NCBI GenBank assembly: GCA_001695595.3
Contig: MBPM02000003.1
Location: 1,178,001 to 1,242,000, forward strand
Length of the DNA: 64,000 bases
Source of the DNA: Plasmopara viticola
Taxonomy: Eukaryota > Oomycota > Peronosporomycetes > Peronosporales > Peronosporaceae
Direction of reading: 5' to 3'
Below the pieces are notes generated by a model. It saw nothing but the letters and a program-made list of their open reading frames with translations, made no database searches and was not told the origin of the DNA. The position numbers and the translations under genes are program-made. Below are positions 38,712-48,512 of this stretch, piece by piece (position 1 is the stretch's first letter; each line of letters begins with the position of its first letter).

Positions 38712-41198
38712 CTAACACACCTTGTGTTGTTGCATGATGGCACAAAACTCGTCATAATCAATTTTTTCGTCCTCGTTCTCGTCAGCTGCTTGGATAATCT
38801 TAGAAATTTCCTCATTGCTAACGTGTTTGTTTCCAAGCACATGAAGAATGTGCTTGAGTTCGCTGTTGGTAATATATCCGTCATGATTCACATCAAATGT
38901 CTACAGAGAAAAGTTTTAGCAGGTTAGGCGAACCTCGTGTTAGAAAAGACATACATCAAAGGCTGCTTTCAAATCTCCGGAGGTCAAATCCCCGCTACAA
39001 TGGCAAGAAATGCAAAGTCGTCTTAATAAATGGACCAGTTCAAATGGGAAGCTGTACTCAAACCGATCAAATAACCGCTGGTTCATCATGCTTACGAACT
39101 CGGTGAATTGAATCTTTCCATCGCCGTCAGTGTCTGCTTGCCGTACGATTTCATCAATCTCAGAGCTACAGCCACAACATTTTAGATATGGGATAGAGTG
39201 GTCGGCCTTGCAATACACAAGGTTCTTGCGAAACAAACCTTGAAAGTTGTTGCCCAAGTGCTAACAACATGCTCTTCAGCTCATCCCGATCAATGCTGCC
39301 CGACTCGTCTTTGTCAAAAAGAGCAAATGTTTCTTTGAACATATCCATGTTCACCGTTGCCGTGGGGCAAGACACTAAATGCTTTTCATTTGCAGCAAGT
39401 TTTTTGCCCAACTTGGCATGCTGCACGCCCATCACAACCGCCAATATATTGGCACGAAGTTGTTGCAAGCGCTTATAAGCTTGTAGTCGTTGAGTATAGC
39501 CCTCATCAAGGGGTTCCGCAGACGTCGTGATGCCATTTAGCCAGGTATGGTGCAGTGCTTGCTTAGCCGTCAGCCGTTCAGCTGGGTCAGCATGTAGTAA
39601 TTGAGCCAAAAATTCCTTCGCTTCTGACGTGAGACTTTTGTACCATTTGTTCTCCACTGCAAGCATTGAAATCGCGTTTTCAATCTACCTGTTTTGACAT
39701 ACTTGTCTGACGCGCAAAAGCAGCTTACCATCATAGTTTCCCCTTGCGATCTCTTTGACGATTTCAGCGTCTGACTTATCACCTCGTGGGTCAAATGGGT
39801 GGACTCCTGTAAGTGTGATGTAGGCCTAAAGCGTGGAGTAAAACGCGTTACGATTTGTGTTCCAGTAAGTATACTATAACAAAGCACTAGATTTGCCACG
39901 TACGAGAACACCAAAGGCCCACATGTCTACACTGAAATCCTGAGGCTGAAGTGTTACAATTTCAGGAGCCCAATACGCGCTAACAAAAAGCATAGCTTTA
40001 ACCGCCATACATGTCGAAAAGTGTTCACAAATCGCTTACACAGTGCCGTTTGGGACTTTATCAATGATATGCTCTCCAAATTGTTGTCGCCGGCTCAATC
40101 CAAAGTCCTGCACTAATCCGATTAAGAAAGCCTGCGATCTCTCCGACACATTATGAATTAGATTGAAGGTTTTCTTACCGCTAATTTGACATTTGCCTTA
40201 GCAGAACGGTCTGACATCAAGACATTTTCAGGCTTGAGATCACAGTGGCTAAAATTTTCAAAGACTTGGTAATTTATGACTTGATTGCAATGACCGCAAA
40301 GACGTACCAAACACCGCGCGAGTGCACGTAATCCAATGCTTGACAAACATTATGCAGCAAGTGAGCCGCATCTTGCTCCGAAACAGATCCCTGTTAACCA
40401 GTGTAACAAAGAGCGATGTTGGTGACATGTGTTGCTTAAAAGCATGCGAATATTGATATTGTCCTCCACACCATATCGACAATAAAATCGAAAAGCTCTC
40501 CTCCTTCAACCAAATCCGTCATCATGATCGTTTCATCCTTGAGGTAGAGAACATCCCGCAACGACACGATGTTTTGGTGTGCGCCAAGGTGGCGCAAAAT
40601 GTCAATCTGGTGGCAAACAAGGCATTTATGTACGTCCAAGGTCTACCAACGTGGTGAAATGACCTAATGAAAATACCTCTGCCTGAATTGTCTCCATCGA
40701 TGAGCTCTTGCGATCGAAAATCTTTGCAGCCAACTTCTACAATCTCAATAATCCAAAAGAGCAATAATGATTGGCCCCATGATCCAAACACAATCAAGAG
40801 TTGGTTGAACTTCCACCTCTTCCGTCTTTGTGTCGATGGCAAGACGCACGATTGAATAGCCTTCACCCAGTCACAATAATTTAAGCAATTAACAAGAAAG
40901 AACTTGCGACATTGTATTTCGGACCTCCGCGGCCAAGCTCCTTAAGTAGCGCATAGTGGCCTCGCTTTTCGATGTTTGGCATCATCCACCAACGGTCATG
41001 ACTCGATTTACACTCGACACCGCTGTTGGAAGCATCTTGGTGCATAAAGATCGCGACACTTAATGCTGCTGCTGACGCCGCAAAACCTGCCCATCCTATC
41101 CTATTGTTGTGCACTATTTCCCTGAACGTGTAATTTGAATGATTCGGGACCCACACCTTCGATGCGCGTTGAAGGCGCTTAAGTAACATACTGTGCAT
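38712..41198 (-). CDS. calcium-dependent protein kinase with N-terminal membrane segment
   Basis: Thirteen exons on the minus strand: 40925-41198, 40817-40860, 40677-40736, 40472-40606, 40308-40390, 40179-40248, 40040-40107, 39904-39979, 39729-39825, 39239-39656, 39058-39165, 38955-38994, 38712-38900. All twelve introns are 54-81 bp and phases agree; product 553 residues. N-terminal hydrophobic helix (GWAGFAASAAALSVAIF) suggests membrane anchoring instead of the usual myristoylation. Kinase: LGRGGYSIVRLA (glycine loop), LAAKIF (ATP lysine), HCDLKPEN (catalytic loop, Arg of HRD replaced by Cys), DFGLS, and WAPEI. After a junction helix come four EF-hands: DKDESGSIDRDE, DTDGDGKIQFTE, DVNHDGYITNSE and a weaker DENEDEKIDYDE. 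Ca2+ binding should release the kinase. The stop follows QQHKVC; another exon downstream is not excluded. Confidence 0.92.
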
Positions 41199-41267
41199 TT
41201 GGATGCGGGCAAACCGGGTTTGGAAGTAATGGTTAAGTAATCGAAGACAAAATTTTAGGTCTAAACA

Positions 41268-43946
41268 TTAATAACGCGGCGTGTACGGGTTCACCTCTTC
41301 CTCAAAGAGGTCGGACGCGAGCTTTGAAAGCGCCTGCATTGCCTTGAGATCCATCAAAACGATCTTTTCACGAGCTTGAGTGTCCACTGTACACAAACAG
41401 GCGCAGACAACTCCGTCGGGTGACTTGATGGGGAACCCGGCAATAAATTGGACGCCAAAGTCGCGCACAAGTTGCAGATTTTGGAGCTCTGGTTCACTTG
41501 CAGGTTCTTTGATCACAAACGGTTTGCCATTCGCTACAAACGAAAATGGACAGATTGAAACTTCCTCTGTCCATTGGCACGGCGCACCAAAAGACCCGAC
41601 GACGCGCTGAGCGTGCGAGTTGTGCGCCCCATTGTATGCCACAATGTATGCCATTGAACATCGCATTCGGATGGCGGCGACTTCGCAGATGGAGTTCAAA
41701 GCTGCTGAGTCGAGATCGTCGTCTAAATCCAATTCAGTTTCTAGATTTGGGGTCGTAGCCCATGGTCTTGGCGCAATGGTGTTCTCTTTAGAGTTGGAAT
41801 AAGGAAAGCATTGACCACTTGTGTTACATCGTCGACGTTGGATCCCTTCCTGAGAGTCATTTAAATAGTGTGACCGTGTACAATGCATGTCGTCTCTTGG
41901 AAGCTTGGCTGTAGTGTCTTTACTCTGGACCAAGATGTTTGATAAATGCAGCCGTGCCTCTAAATACTTGTCCACCAATTTCCCATCTATGGTTTGCGGG
42001 TCATTTACTGACACTGGAGATTGTAACGTCGAAGATGGTGAGGATGGACAAGTTGACGCAAAGTTGGATGTGACTTGGTGTACCACTTGGCGCACGGACT
42101 CAAGCGCACGTGCTCGGGTAAGCGGATCACTCGAAAAAAGTGCGTCTGCCAATTGTCGTCCCGATGTGGATGAAGTAGACGCTGGTGGGGTCGTAGCACT
42201 TTTACTACGATCCAGTCTATGCCTTAATGTCTCGTGTGTAGTCTGTAATGTGGACGTTTCTTTTGTGAATTGGGAAGTGCGCGAATTGTCGGCGGTATGC
42301 AGCGCCATGTCGTAGAAAGCCGTCGAGATCTTTGCATCTCCCGCATCATCTTCTCGGTCCTTCTTGGTTGTCGCGGCCTCCTTGATCGAGAGTTTGGAAA
42401 ACGATGCTTTGAGAAGCGGGTTGTCTGGGTTGAACACACTTGCGTCCACGCTAGCTACGCATGCAAAACAAATTCGAGCGCGACGGACTCGACGTGCGAC
42501 GGGCTCGACGTCAAAATTTCGCGAGCATTCGCGGCAGACACGCCGAGCACAGAGTTGACAGAAACGATGAGAACGGAGGAGCCCAAACGTTCTGAGACAC
42601 ACGCTGCATTTGCTGTCATGAGATGGACTGAGGCTCGCAGGTGTCTGTACGAATGGCTGATATCCCAACCGTCGACGTCTCACGAGGTGCTCGAACGAAG
42701 TTGTTGCTGTTGCGAGGAGATTTACGACGTACTTCGCTTGTGCATTCGCTGTCGGTCGTGCATAGTGGCGTCGATTCGATACGGAATTGCCATGGTCCAT
42801 TGCGGACCCTTTTGTCCAGAATTTCGAACGGGCTCGAGATGGGTCCGGTGCGTGTGGATTATAGACGTACGCAGTCATGACAACGCGCGTCTGATGTCCA
42901 CTCAAGTCGCTGTACGTGCTCATGAGGTGATATCCAGCAGCGATGTGGTCCAGATCCCCTCGAAGTGCCTGTTCTGAACCACGGTGGTGTTTGCGACCCG
43001 TAACTGTATCGTGCATTGGCTTTGGCAATGTTTGCATCGTGTAAAAAGCTTCATTCGAGTCAGGGCAGAGCTGCGAATACGCGGCAAAGCAAAGGCGCTG
43101 ATGACGACTAGTGTGCTTGGCTGCCGTAATGGGATTGAGCGAGCGACGCGAGCGCAATACAACCGATTGAAGCGCAACCCACCCGGGCTGCGAGATGTCG
43201 TGCACGTCGTCGTCAATGAAGCTAGACAAACGGCCAGTGTCGTCCTCCATGGCGTGCTTCTTTTGGTATTCGCGCGAGACGAGAAGCTCGCCGCTCTTGT
43301 ACTTTTTCGCACCAAAAAGCGCATTCATACTAGCATCGAATTGAAGCGTCTCGCGACTAAACAGCATTGTCATTGCTTCGTTTAACCGACAATTCAAGGT
43401 AACTTGAGCCGAAACTGCGTACGTGACATTCAGATCGTTTGTTGGCCATTGAAGCAGTTGCTGGGCTCGAATTTCCGACTGCGTGTGGTCTCCTATCATG
43501 GCATCGCAAGAGTACAAAGAGTCACGCGACTCAATCATAGAGTGCCGAGCGTCAGCAACTCTTGAGGAGCCACGAAACCAACTCGAGTGGTCCATGTGTC
43601 TCATGGTCGAATGTTTGGCGCGATCGAATTCGCTGATTTTAACACCGGATTGTTTTTTGTGAAGGACCCAACACGGTGATTGCTCCTGAGTGGATACGAG
43701 TGGTGTGTGCCAGACATTGCTGCTGCGCACCATGTCTTTGCGGTGCTCGAGAACGGATCGTAACTTGGGCACAACACTGGCGGCGACAGTGTAGAGCTCG
43801 CGATCAGTCACGAGGGCGTTGATAGACGATGCAGTCAGTAATGCATTGCGAGCAGAGACGGATGAAATCATGCTATTGTCGCTACTTTCAAAGTCGCAGC
43901 TTCGGATGCTGCTACGCCAACTGCTTCCTAGATGGCTGTCCGTCAT
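41268..43946 (-). CDS. FYVE-variant zinc finger and GAF domain protein
   Basis: Intronless, 892 residues. A FYVE-like finger at about 445-505 has paired cysteines (CSVC, CQLC, CREC, CFAC) but lacks the WxxD motif, and the basic RRHHC patch reads RSHRFC, so phosphoinositide binding is uncertain. A GAF domain covers about 740-885 (YIVAYNGAHNS, then FIAGFPIKSPDGVVCACLC), like the GAF of oomycete FYVE proteins. The N-terminal 430 residues may hold a diverged START-like lipid-binding domain, as oomycetes encode many START-FYVE proteins, but I cannot show it from motifs. Probable endosomal or membrane-signalling role. Confidence 0.85.
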   Translation of the reverse strand: MTDSHLGSSWRSSIRSCDFESSDNSMISSVSARNALLTASSINALVTDRELYTVAASVVPKLRSVLEHRKDMVRSSNVWHTPLVSTQEQSPCWVLHKKQSGVKISEFDRAKHSTMRHMDHSSWFRGSSRVADARHSMIESRDSLYSCDAMIGDHTQSEIRAQQLLQWPTNDLNVTYAVSAQVTLNCRLNEAMTMLFSRETLQFDASMNALFGAKKYKSGELLVSREYQKKHAMEDDTGRLSSFIDDDVHDISQPGWVALQSVVLRSRRSLNPITAAKHTSRHQRLCFAAYSQLCPDSNEAFYTMQTLPKPMHDTVTGRKHHRGSEQALRGDLDHIAAGYHLMSTYSDLSGHQTRVVMTAYVYNPHAPDPSRARSKFWTKGSAMDHGNSVSNRRHYARPTANAQAKYVVNLLATATTSFEHLVRRRRLGYQPFVQTPASLSPSHDSKCSVCLRTFGLLRSHRFCQLCARRVCRECSRNFDVEPVARRVRRARICFACVASVDASVFNPDNPLLKASFSKLSIKEAATTKKDREDDAGDAKISTAFYDMALHTADNSRTSQFTKETSTLQTTHETLRHRLDRSKSATTPPASTSSTSGRQLADALFSSDPLTRARALESVRQVVHQVTSNFASTCPSSPSSTLQSPVSVNDPQTIDGKLVDKYLEARLHLSNILVQSKDTTAKLPRDDMHCTRSHYLNDSQEGIQRRRCNTSGQCFPYSNSKENTIAPRPWATTPNLETELDLDDDLDSAALNSICEVAAIRMRCSMAYIVAYNGAHNSHAQRVVGSFGAPCQWTEEVSICPFSFVANGKPFVIKEPASEPELQNLQLVRDFGVQFIAGFPIKSPDGVVCACLCTVDTQAREKIVLMDLKAMQALSKLASDLFEEEVNPYTPRY

Positions 43947-44667
43947 TGAGACGCGTAGTAGGAACGGGGTGGTTGGAAGGTTTAATGTTTAGAAATGAAG
44001 TATGTGGCAAGAGCTACCCCGCCAAATGTTGACGTTGGTGCTAGCTTCAAGTCATGAGCTCTTGGTAAGTGCAATAGGATGCTCCATATCGAAGACACTG
44101 GATGCCTGGTGCTTTCGCTGGCTCGATGCACCGGCCTGACCGAGTGTCTGACCTCGTCAAGGGCAATGCTTTTGTCCACAGTAGTCGGGTGGGTGGGTCC
44201 CCAGAGATATCACTTTACTGGTGATTAGTTTAATACTCTATTAAAAGAACGCACGCAACATTTTTTTATTTTGCCTTAAGAAAAAGCTATTGACACCGGA
44301 TGTACAAAAGAACCGCGTATCCTGCAACTATACCTGCGGTTCCCTCGAGAAGTTTCTTTTTGAGTCTACTGTCAGTCTCCTTCAATACCAGATTGTTTAT
44401 TCGAACGTTAACATTATGCGCGTCATGTGTGGCAGTAAAAGGGACCTGCCTTTAATGCCCGACGTTTCGCCCCGGATCTCGCCATGAAATTGTCGTGGGC
44501 AAGGATTTTCGAATTCTAACCGGCTTGACACAGGGCACAGTTGCATCCTTTGTTTCAGATATTGTTTGCCAAAATTCAAAAGTTTAGAAAAAGAAAGCAC
44601 CTTGTACTTAAGAAATAACGGAGACTATAAACTGTCCTAATGCATTCCGCGATCTAGGCGAGGTTGT
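43947..44667. other. intergenic region
   Basis: About 720 bp between the FYVE-GAF start and the BiP stop; contains the BiP 3' UTR and the FYVE-GAF promoter. No defined element seen. Confidence 0.5.
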
Positions 44668-46638
44668 CTACAACTCATCGTGCTCGTCGTCATCATCGTC
44701 ATCGTCATCGTTGCCTGGCCCACCACCACTCTGGTAGACCTTGGACATGATGGGGTTCACAAGCTTCTCCACCTCCTTCTGCTTCGCCTCATAGTCCTCC
44801 TTGTCAGCCTCCTGGTTGTCCTCGAGCCAGTCCATTGCATCCTGTACGGCATTCAAGACCGTTTCCTTGTCATCCTCATTCAACTTGTCTTCCAACTTCT
44901 CTTCGACATTGTTCTTGAGGCTATACAGGTAGCCTTCCAGCGAGTTGCGCCCATCGATACGGTCTTTGACCTTCTTGTCCTCGTCGGCAAACTCGGCAGC
45001 TTCCTGGACCATTCGGTCAATCTCCTCTTGCGACAAACGTCCCTTTTCGGCCGTAATCGTAATGGTTTCTGCTTTTCCCGTGCCCTTGTCCTCAGCAGAC
45101 ACTTGCAAGATACCGTTAGCATCGATTTCAAACGTCACTTCAATCTGAGGAACACCACGAGGCGCAGGCGGCAAGCCGGTGAGCTCAAATTTGCCCAAAA
45201 GACGGTTGTCCTTAGTCATAGCACGCTCGCCCTCAAAAACTTGAATCAACACGGCGGGTTGGTTGTCCTGGTACGTCGAGAACGTCTGCGACTTCTTGGT
45301 CGGAATCACAGTGTTCCGGTTGATCAGCTTTGTCATGACACCACCCACAGTTTCAATACCTTGAGAGAGAGGCACGACATCAATCAATAGCACATCCTTG
45401 GTCAAGTCGTCCTGTTCGCCGCCCAAGATCCCGCCCTGGACAGCAGCTCCGTACGCAACAGCCTCGTCGGGGTTGACACCACGCGATGGTTCCTTGCCGT
45501 TAAAGTAATCTTTGATCAGCTGCTGCACCTTCGGGATACGGGTCGAGCCGCCCACAAGGACAATCTCGTCAACTTCCGACTTTTTCAAGTCCGCGTCCTT
45601 CATCACCTTCTCAACGGGTCCAAGCGTCTTTTTAAACAAATCCTCATTCAGCTTCTCGAAACGAGCGCGACTGAGAGACTCGGTAAAGTCCTCGCCGTCA
45701 AGAAGCGACTCAATCTCAAGACGCGCTTGGGCCTGGGCCGACAGCGCACGCTTTACGCGTTCAGCCTCACGACGGAGCTTTTGCAAGGCACGCTTGTCTT
45801 TACTCAAATCAATATTCTTGTCCTTTTTCCACTTTTTGATGAAATACTGCATGATTCGCTGGTCAAAGTCTTCACCGCCCAAGTGCGTGTCTCCGTTCGT
45901 AGCAAGCACTTCAAACACACCACCGTCGATGGCCAACAGAGTCACATCAAAGGTACCACCACCCAAGTCGAACACCAACACGTTCTTCTCTCCTTGGGCC
46001 TTCTTGTCAATGCCGTACGCAATCGCCGCGGCCGTGGGCTCGTTGATAATACGCTGAACCGTCAGCCCAGCAATCGTACCAGCGTCTTTCGTGGCTTGAC
46101 GCTGGGCATCATTGAAATAGGCGGGCACCGTCACGACCGCGTCAAAGACTTCCCGACCAATGTACCCTTCGGAAATCTGCTTCATCTTCGAAAGCACCAT
46201 TGCCGAGACTTCTTCGGGTGCAAATTGACGCTTCTCCCCCTTAATAAGCACCTGGATGAACGGCTTGCCGTCCTTGTTCACTAGCTCGTACGGTAAGAGC
46301 TTCTTGTCGGCTTGCACCGACTTGTCATTGTACTTGCGACCAATGAGCCGCTTGACATCAAACAACGTCTTTTCCGGGTTGATCGTCGCCTGGTTTTTGG
46401 CACCGTCCCCAATCAAACGCTCGTCGTTCGAGTCCCAAGCAACGTACGAAGGCGTGATCCGATTACCTTGGTCGTTAGCAATGATCTCGACCTTCTGGTC
46501 CTTGTAGATACCCACACACGAATAAGTCGTGCCAAGGTCAATGCCAATCACGGGACCACGGGGGCCCTTGGAGTCCTCAGCTACCACGGCGCCAGCGCAA
46601 CTCGCCGCCGCGAGGAGGATTATCTTCCTTAAGTTCAT
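44668..46638 (-). CDS. BIP: ER chaperone BiP/GRP78 (HSP70 family)
   Basis: Intronless, 656 residues. An ATP-driven HSP70 of the endoplasmic reticulum that binds unfolded secretory proteins. A signal peptide ([20 protein letters not shown]) precedes EDSK. The ATPase domain has [15 protein letters not shown] (about 30-44), [13 protein letters not shown] and [15 protein letters not shown]. The substrate-binding domain and helical lid follow, and the protein ends in an acidic run and the ER-retrieval signal HDEL. Length matches the family. Two TTCTAGAA heat-shock elements lie 120-145 bp upstream. Strong codon preference is visible compared with neighbours, consistent with high expression. Confidence 0.98.
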   Translation of the reverse strand: MNLRKIILLAAASCAGAVVAEDSKGPRGPVIGIDLGTTYSCVGIYKDQKVEIIANDQGNRITPSYVAWDSNDERLIGDGAKNQATINPEKTLFDVKRLIGRKYNDKSVQADKKLLPYELVNKDGKPFIQVLIKGEKRQFAPEEVSAMVLSKMKQISEGYIGREVFDAVVTVPAYFNDAQRQATKDAGTIAGLTVQRIINEPTAAAIAYGIDKKAQGEKNVLVFDLGGGTFDVTLLAIDGGVFEVLATNGDTHLGGEDFDQRIMQYFIKKWKKDKNIDLSKDKRALQKLRREAERVKRALSAQAQARLEIESLLDGEDFTESLSRARFEKLNEDLFKKTLGPVEKVMKDADLKKSEVDEIVLVGGSTRIPKVQQLIKDYFNGKEPSRGVNPDEAVAYGAAVQGGILGGEQDDLTKDVLLIDVVPLSQGIETVGGVMTKLINRNTVIPTKKSQTFSTYQDNQPAVLIQVFEGERAMTKDNRLLGKFELTGLPPAPRGVPQIEVTFEIDANGILQVSAEDKGTGKAETITITAEKGRLSQEEIDRMVQEAAEFADEDKKVKDRIDGRNSLEGYLYSLKNNVEEKLEDKLNEDDKETVLNAVQDAMDWLEDNQEADKEDYEAKQKEVEKLVNPIMSKVYQSGGGPGNDDDDDDDDEHDEL

Positions 46639-46759
46639 TCTTCTTTCTGGGTGGTTAACTGCGAAAGCGATAATGATATACTTTTTGCAAGGTGCATGTC
46701 AAAGATCCGGGGGCATGGTCGTATACAAATCGCAAGATGATTTTGGTGCTTACGTGGCT

Positions 46760-46783
46760 TTCTAGAAGACAGGTCTTCTAGAA
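46760..46783 (-). promoter_or_regulatory. paired heat-shock elements upstream of BiP
   Basis: Two perfect inverted TTCTAGAA (TTCnnGAA) units at 46760-46767 and 46776-46783, 16 bp apart start to start, lie 122-145 bp upstream of the BiP ATG. This is the consensus for heat-shock factor trimers. A TACGTGGC sequence (46751-46758) beside them contains an ACGT core like bZIP/UPR sites. Binding is inferred. Confidence 0.7.
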
Positions 46784-47130
46784 GCTCATAGCGAAGTAAC
46801 TGTAAAGTTGTAGGGCCCATACTTTGTTTAAGTACTCGACTGCCACGCGTCGTCATTACCTGATTAAGTGCGAAGCTACAATACTTATTGGTACCTATTT
46901 GAAACTATCTCGAAAGGAAGCAATGGTTGGTAGGAAAAATTTCAAAAGGATGATGCTTTCCGATGGCGATTATTAGCAACATTACAGCTGTCCAATGCAC
47001 ACATGCTTTTCTGTTATGTATGCTAATGTCGCGCAAAGCCGAAATATGACCAAAGTGCGGGATCAAAGCCCACGATTGTTAGCTACCACCGGTATACTAG
47101 ATAGTAATATCGGCAAAGTCGGAGTTTTTC
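46784..47130. other. intergenic region between BiP and hydrolase genes
   Basis: Part of the divergent spacer (650 bp in all) between BiP and the MBL-fold gene. AT-leaning, no further recognised element. Confidence 0.45.
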
Positions 47131-47146
47131 CGCTCTCATTCATATT
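47131..47146 (+). promoter_or_regulatory. possible oomycete initiator-like element
   Basis: The sequence cgctctcattcatatttt resembles the oomycete core promoter consensus GCTCATTYYNCAWTTT in its CTCATTC and ATTTT parts, but is not an exact match. It would put transcription start about 150 bp before the MBL-fold gene. Confidence 0.25.
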
Positions 47147-47287
47147 TTAGCAGACTGAGGCTGCCAATGTTTTTCTCATACACGTAGCCGAAGAATGTTA
47201 TAAGAACAATCATTATCACTTGTAGAATAGGCAAGGGTATCTGTATCATCTGTACTATCTGTCATACAGTACTATTTTGAGTTTGCA

Positions 47288-48253
47288 ATGGAAGTGGTTG
47301 TCCTTGGGTGCGGACCGTCGTCGTCGGTGCCGTCCATGCGCTGCGTGTTAAGCAAAACCTGTGCCGTGTGTGTCGGAGCTTACGCCGATCCAGACTCCAA
47401 GAATCGTCGCCTGAATCCAAGTTTGCTCGTCCGAAACCTCAAGGCCGACAAGAACGTCCTGATTGATTGCGGCAAAACCTTTCGTGAGGCGGCACTGCGA
47501 ATATTTCCAAAAGTTGGTGTCACGGCTGTGCACTCAATTGTGCTCACACATGACCATGCCGATGCATTACTGGGCATGGACGACTTGCGTGAAGTACAGG
47601 CCACTGTAGATACGATGGATCCAGTAACAAAGGAAGTGCTCAAGAACCCATCCGAGGCCATGAAAGTGCATTGCAGTGAACCCACGGGTCGTGGCGTCAT
47701 TGCTAAATTCCCATACTTGATTGCCGATAAACCACTATCGTTGGCTGAAGAGTCAAGGCCAGCACCTTTTCGATGGACTGCAAAGCTTGAAATCGACCCG
47801 TTCGATTCGTGGAAGCTTTTCCAGGCGTGTGGCATCACTTTTCTTCCCTTTCCGGTCATCCATGGTGCCGGATATACGTCGTATGGCTTTGAATTTGGCA
47901 AGGAAGTCGGGGCAAGGTTTGTCTACATTTCGGATGTGAGTGAGATCCCAGAAGAGACGAAAGCGTTTCTAAACGACACAAGCAAACCTCCCATTGATGT
48001 TTTGTTGATTGACGCACTCTATCTCGACAAGTATCATAGTACGCACATGAATTTACAAAATGTAATCAAAGAGATTGCGACGTGTAAACCGAAACGCACG
48101 CTGCTTACGGGGATGAGTCACGACTTTGACTATTCAAAGCACAGCATTGAGGTGCCGAGAATGGGCAAGGAGTATGGTCTTAACATTGAAATGACATATG
48201 ACGGTCTGCGCATTGCATTTTCACAAGACGGTACTCAAAGGTTGCGAACGTGA
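47288..48253 (+). CDS. metallo-beta-lactamase-fold hydrolase (PhnP-like)
   Basis: Intronless, 321 residues. It begins with the family strand VVVLGCGPSSSVPS and has the metal site THDHADALLGMDDLRE (H88, H90, D92), then FPVIHG and SDVSEIPEE, as in eukaryotic MBL-fold proteins related to PhnP/LipB-linked phosphodiesterases. The HDHADA form is characteristic of this eukaryotic branch. Later GMSHDF supplies the last metal histidine. A phosphodiesterase-type activity is likely, substrate unknown. No targeting signal. It ends 259 bp before the convergent COG8 gene. Confidence 0.9.
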   Translation: MEVVVLGCGPSSSVPSMRCVLSKTCAVCVGAYADPDSKNRRLNPSLLVRNLKADKNVLIDCGKTFREAALRIFPKVGVTAVHSIVLTHDHADALLGMDDLREVQATVDTMDPVTKEVLKNPSEAMKVHCSEPTGRGVIAKFPYLIADKPLSLAEESRPAPFRWTAKLEIDPFDSWKLFQACGITFLPFPVIHGAGYTSYGFEFGKEVGARFVYISDVSEIPEETKAFLNDTSKPPIDVLLIDALYLDKYHSTHMNLQNVIKEIATCKPKRTLLTGMSHDFDYSKHSIEVPRMGKEYGLNIEMTYDGLRIAFSQDGTQRLRT

Positions 48254-48512
48254 CTAAGTTTGTTCCGACCATATCTATAATAGAAACACTTTGATACGAT
48301 TGCTTACTTGCGTTTTGTATATACGATCGCTCCAAGCATCAAACCTAAAGGTTTGTGATGAGGGTGAAGGTAAAATGCACCTTATTTACACTTTGAGTCA
48401 GTCGATATCAACAATTGACAAAATATTGCAAACGTAAGAGTGCAGTAATTATCTTAACGATAAAGTTTACGAGGTTAACACATCGATAGCGATCGTGAAG
48501 CTGCATTGGGAT

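Noticed and set aside
44680..45390. 236-codon plus-strand frame opposite BiP
   Set aside because: Lies antisense to a clear BiP coding sequence and has no domain; a shadow of biased codons.
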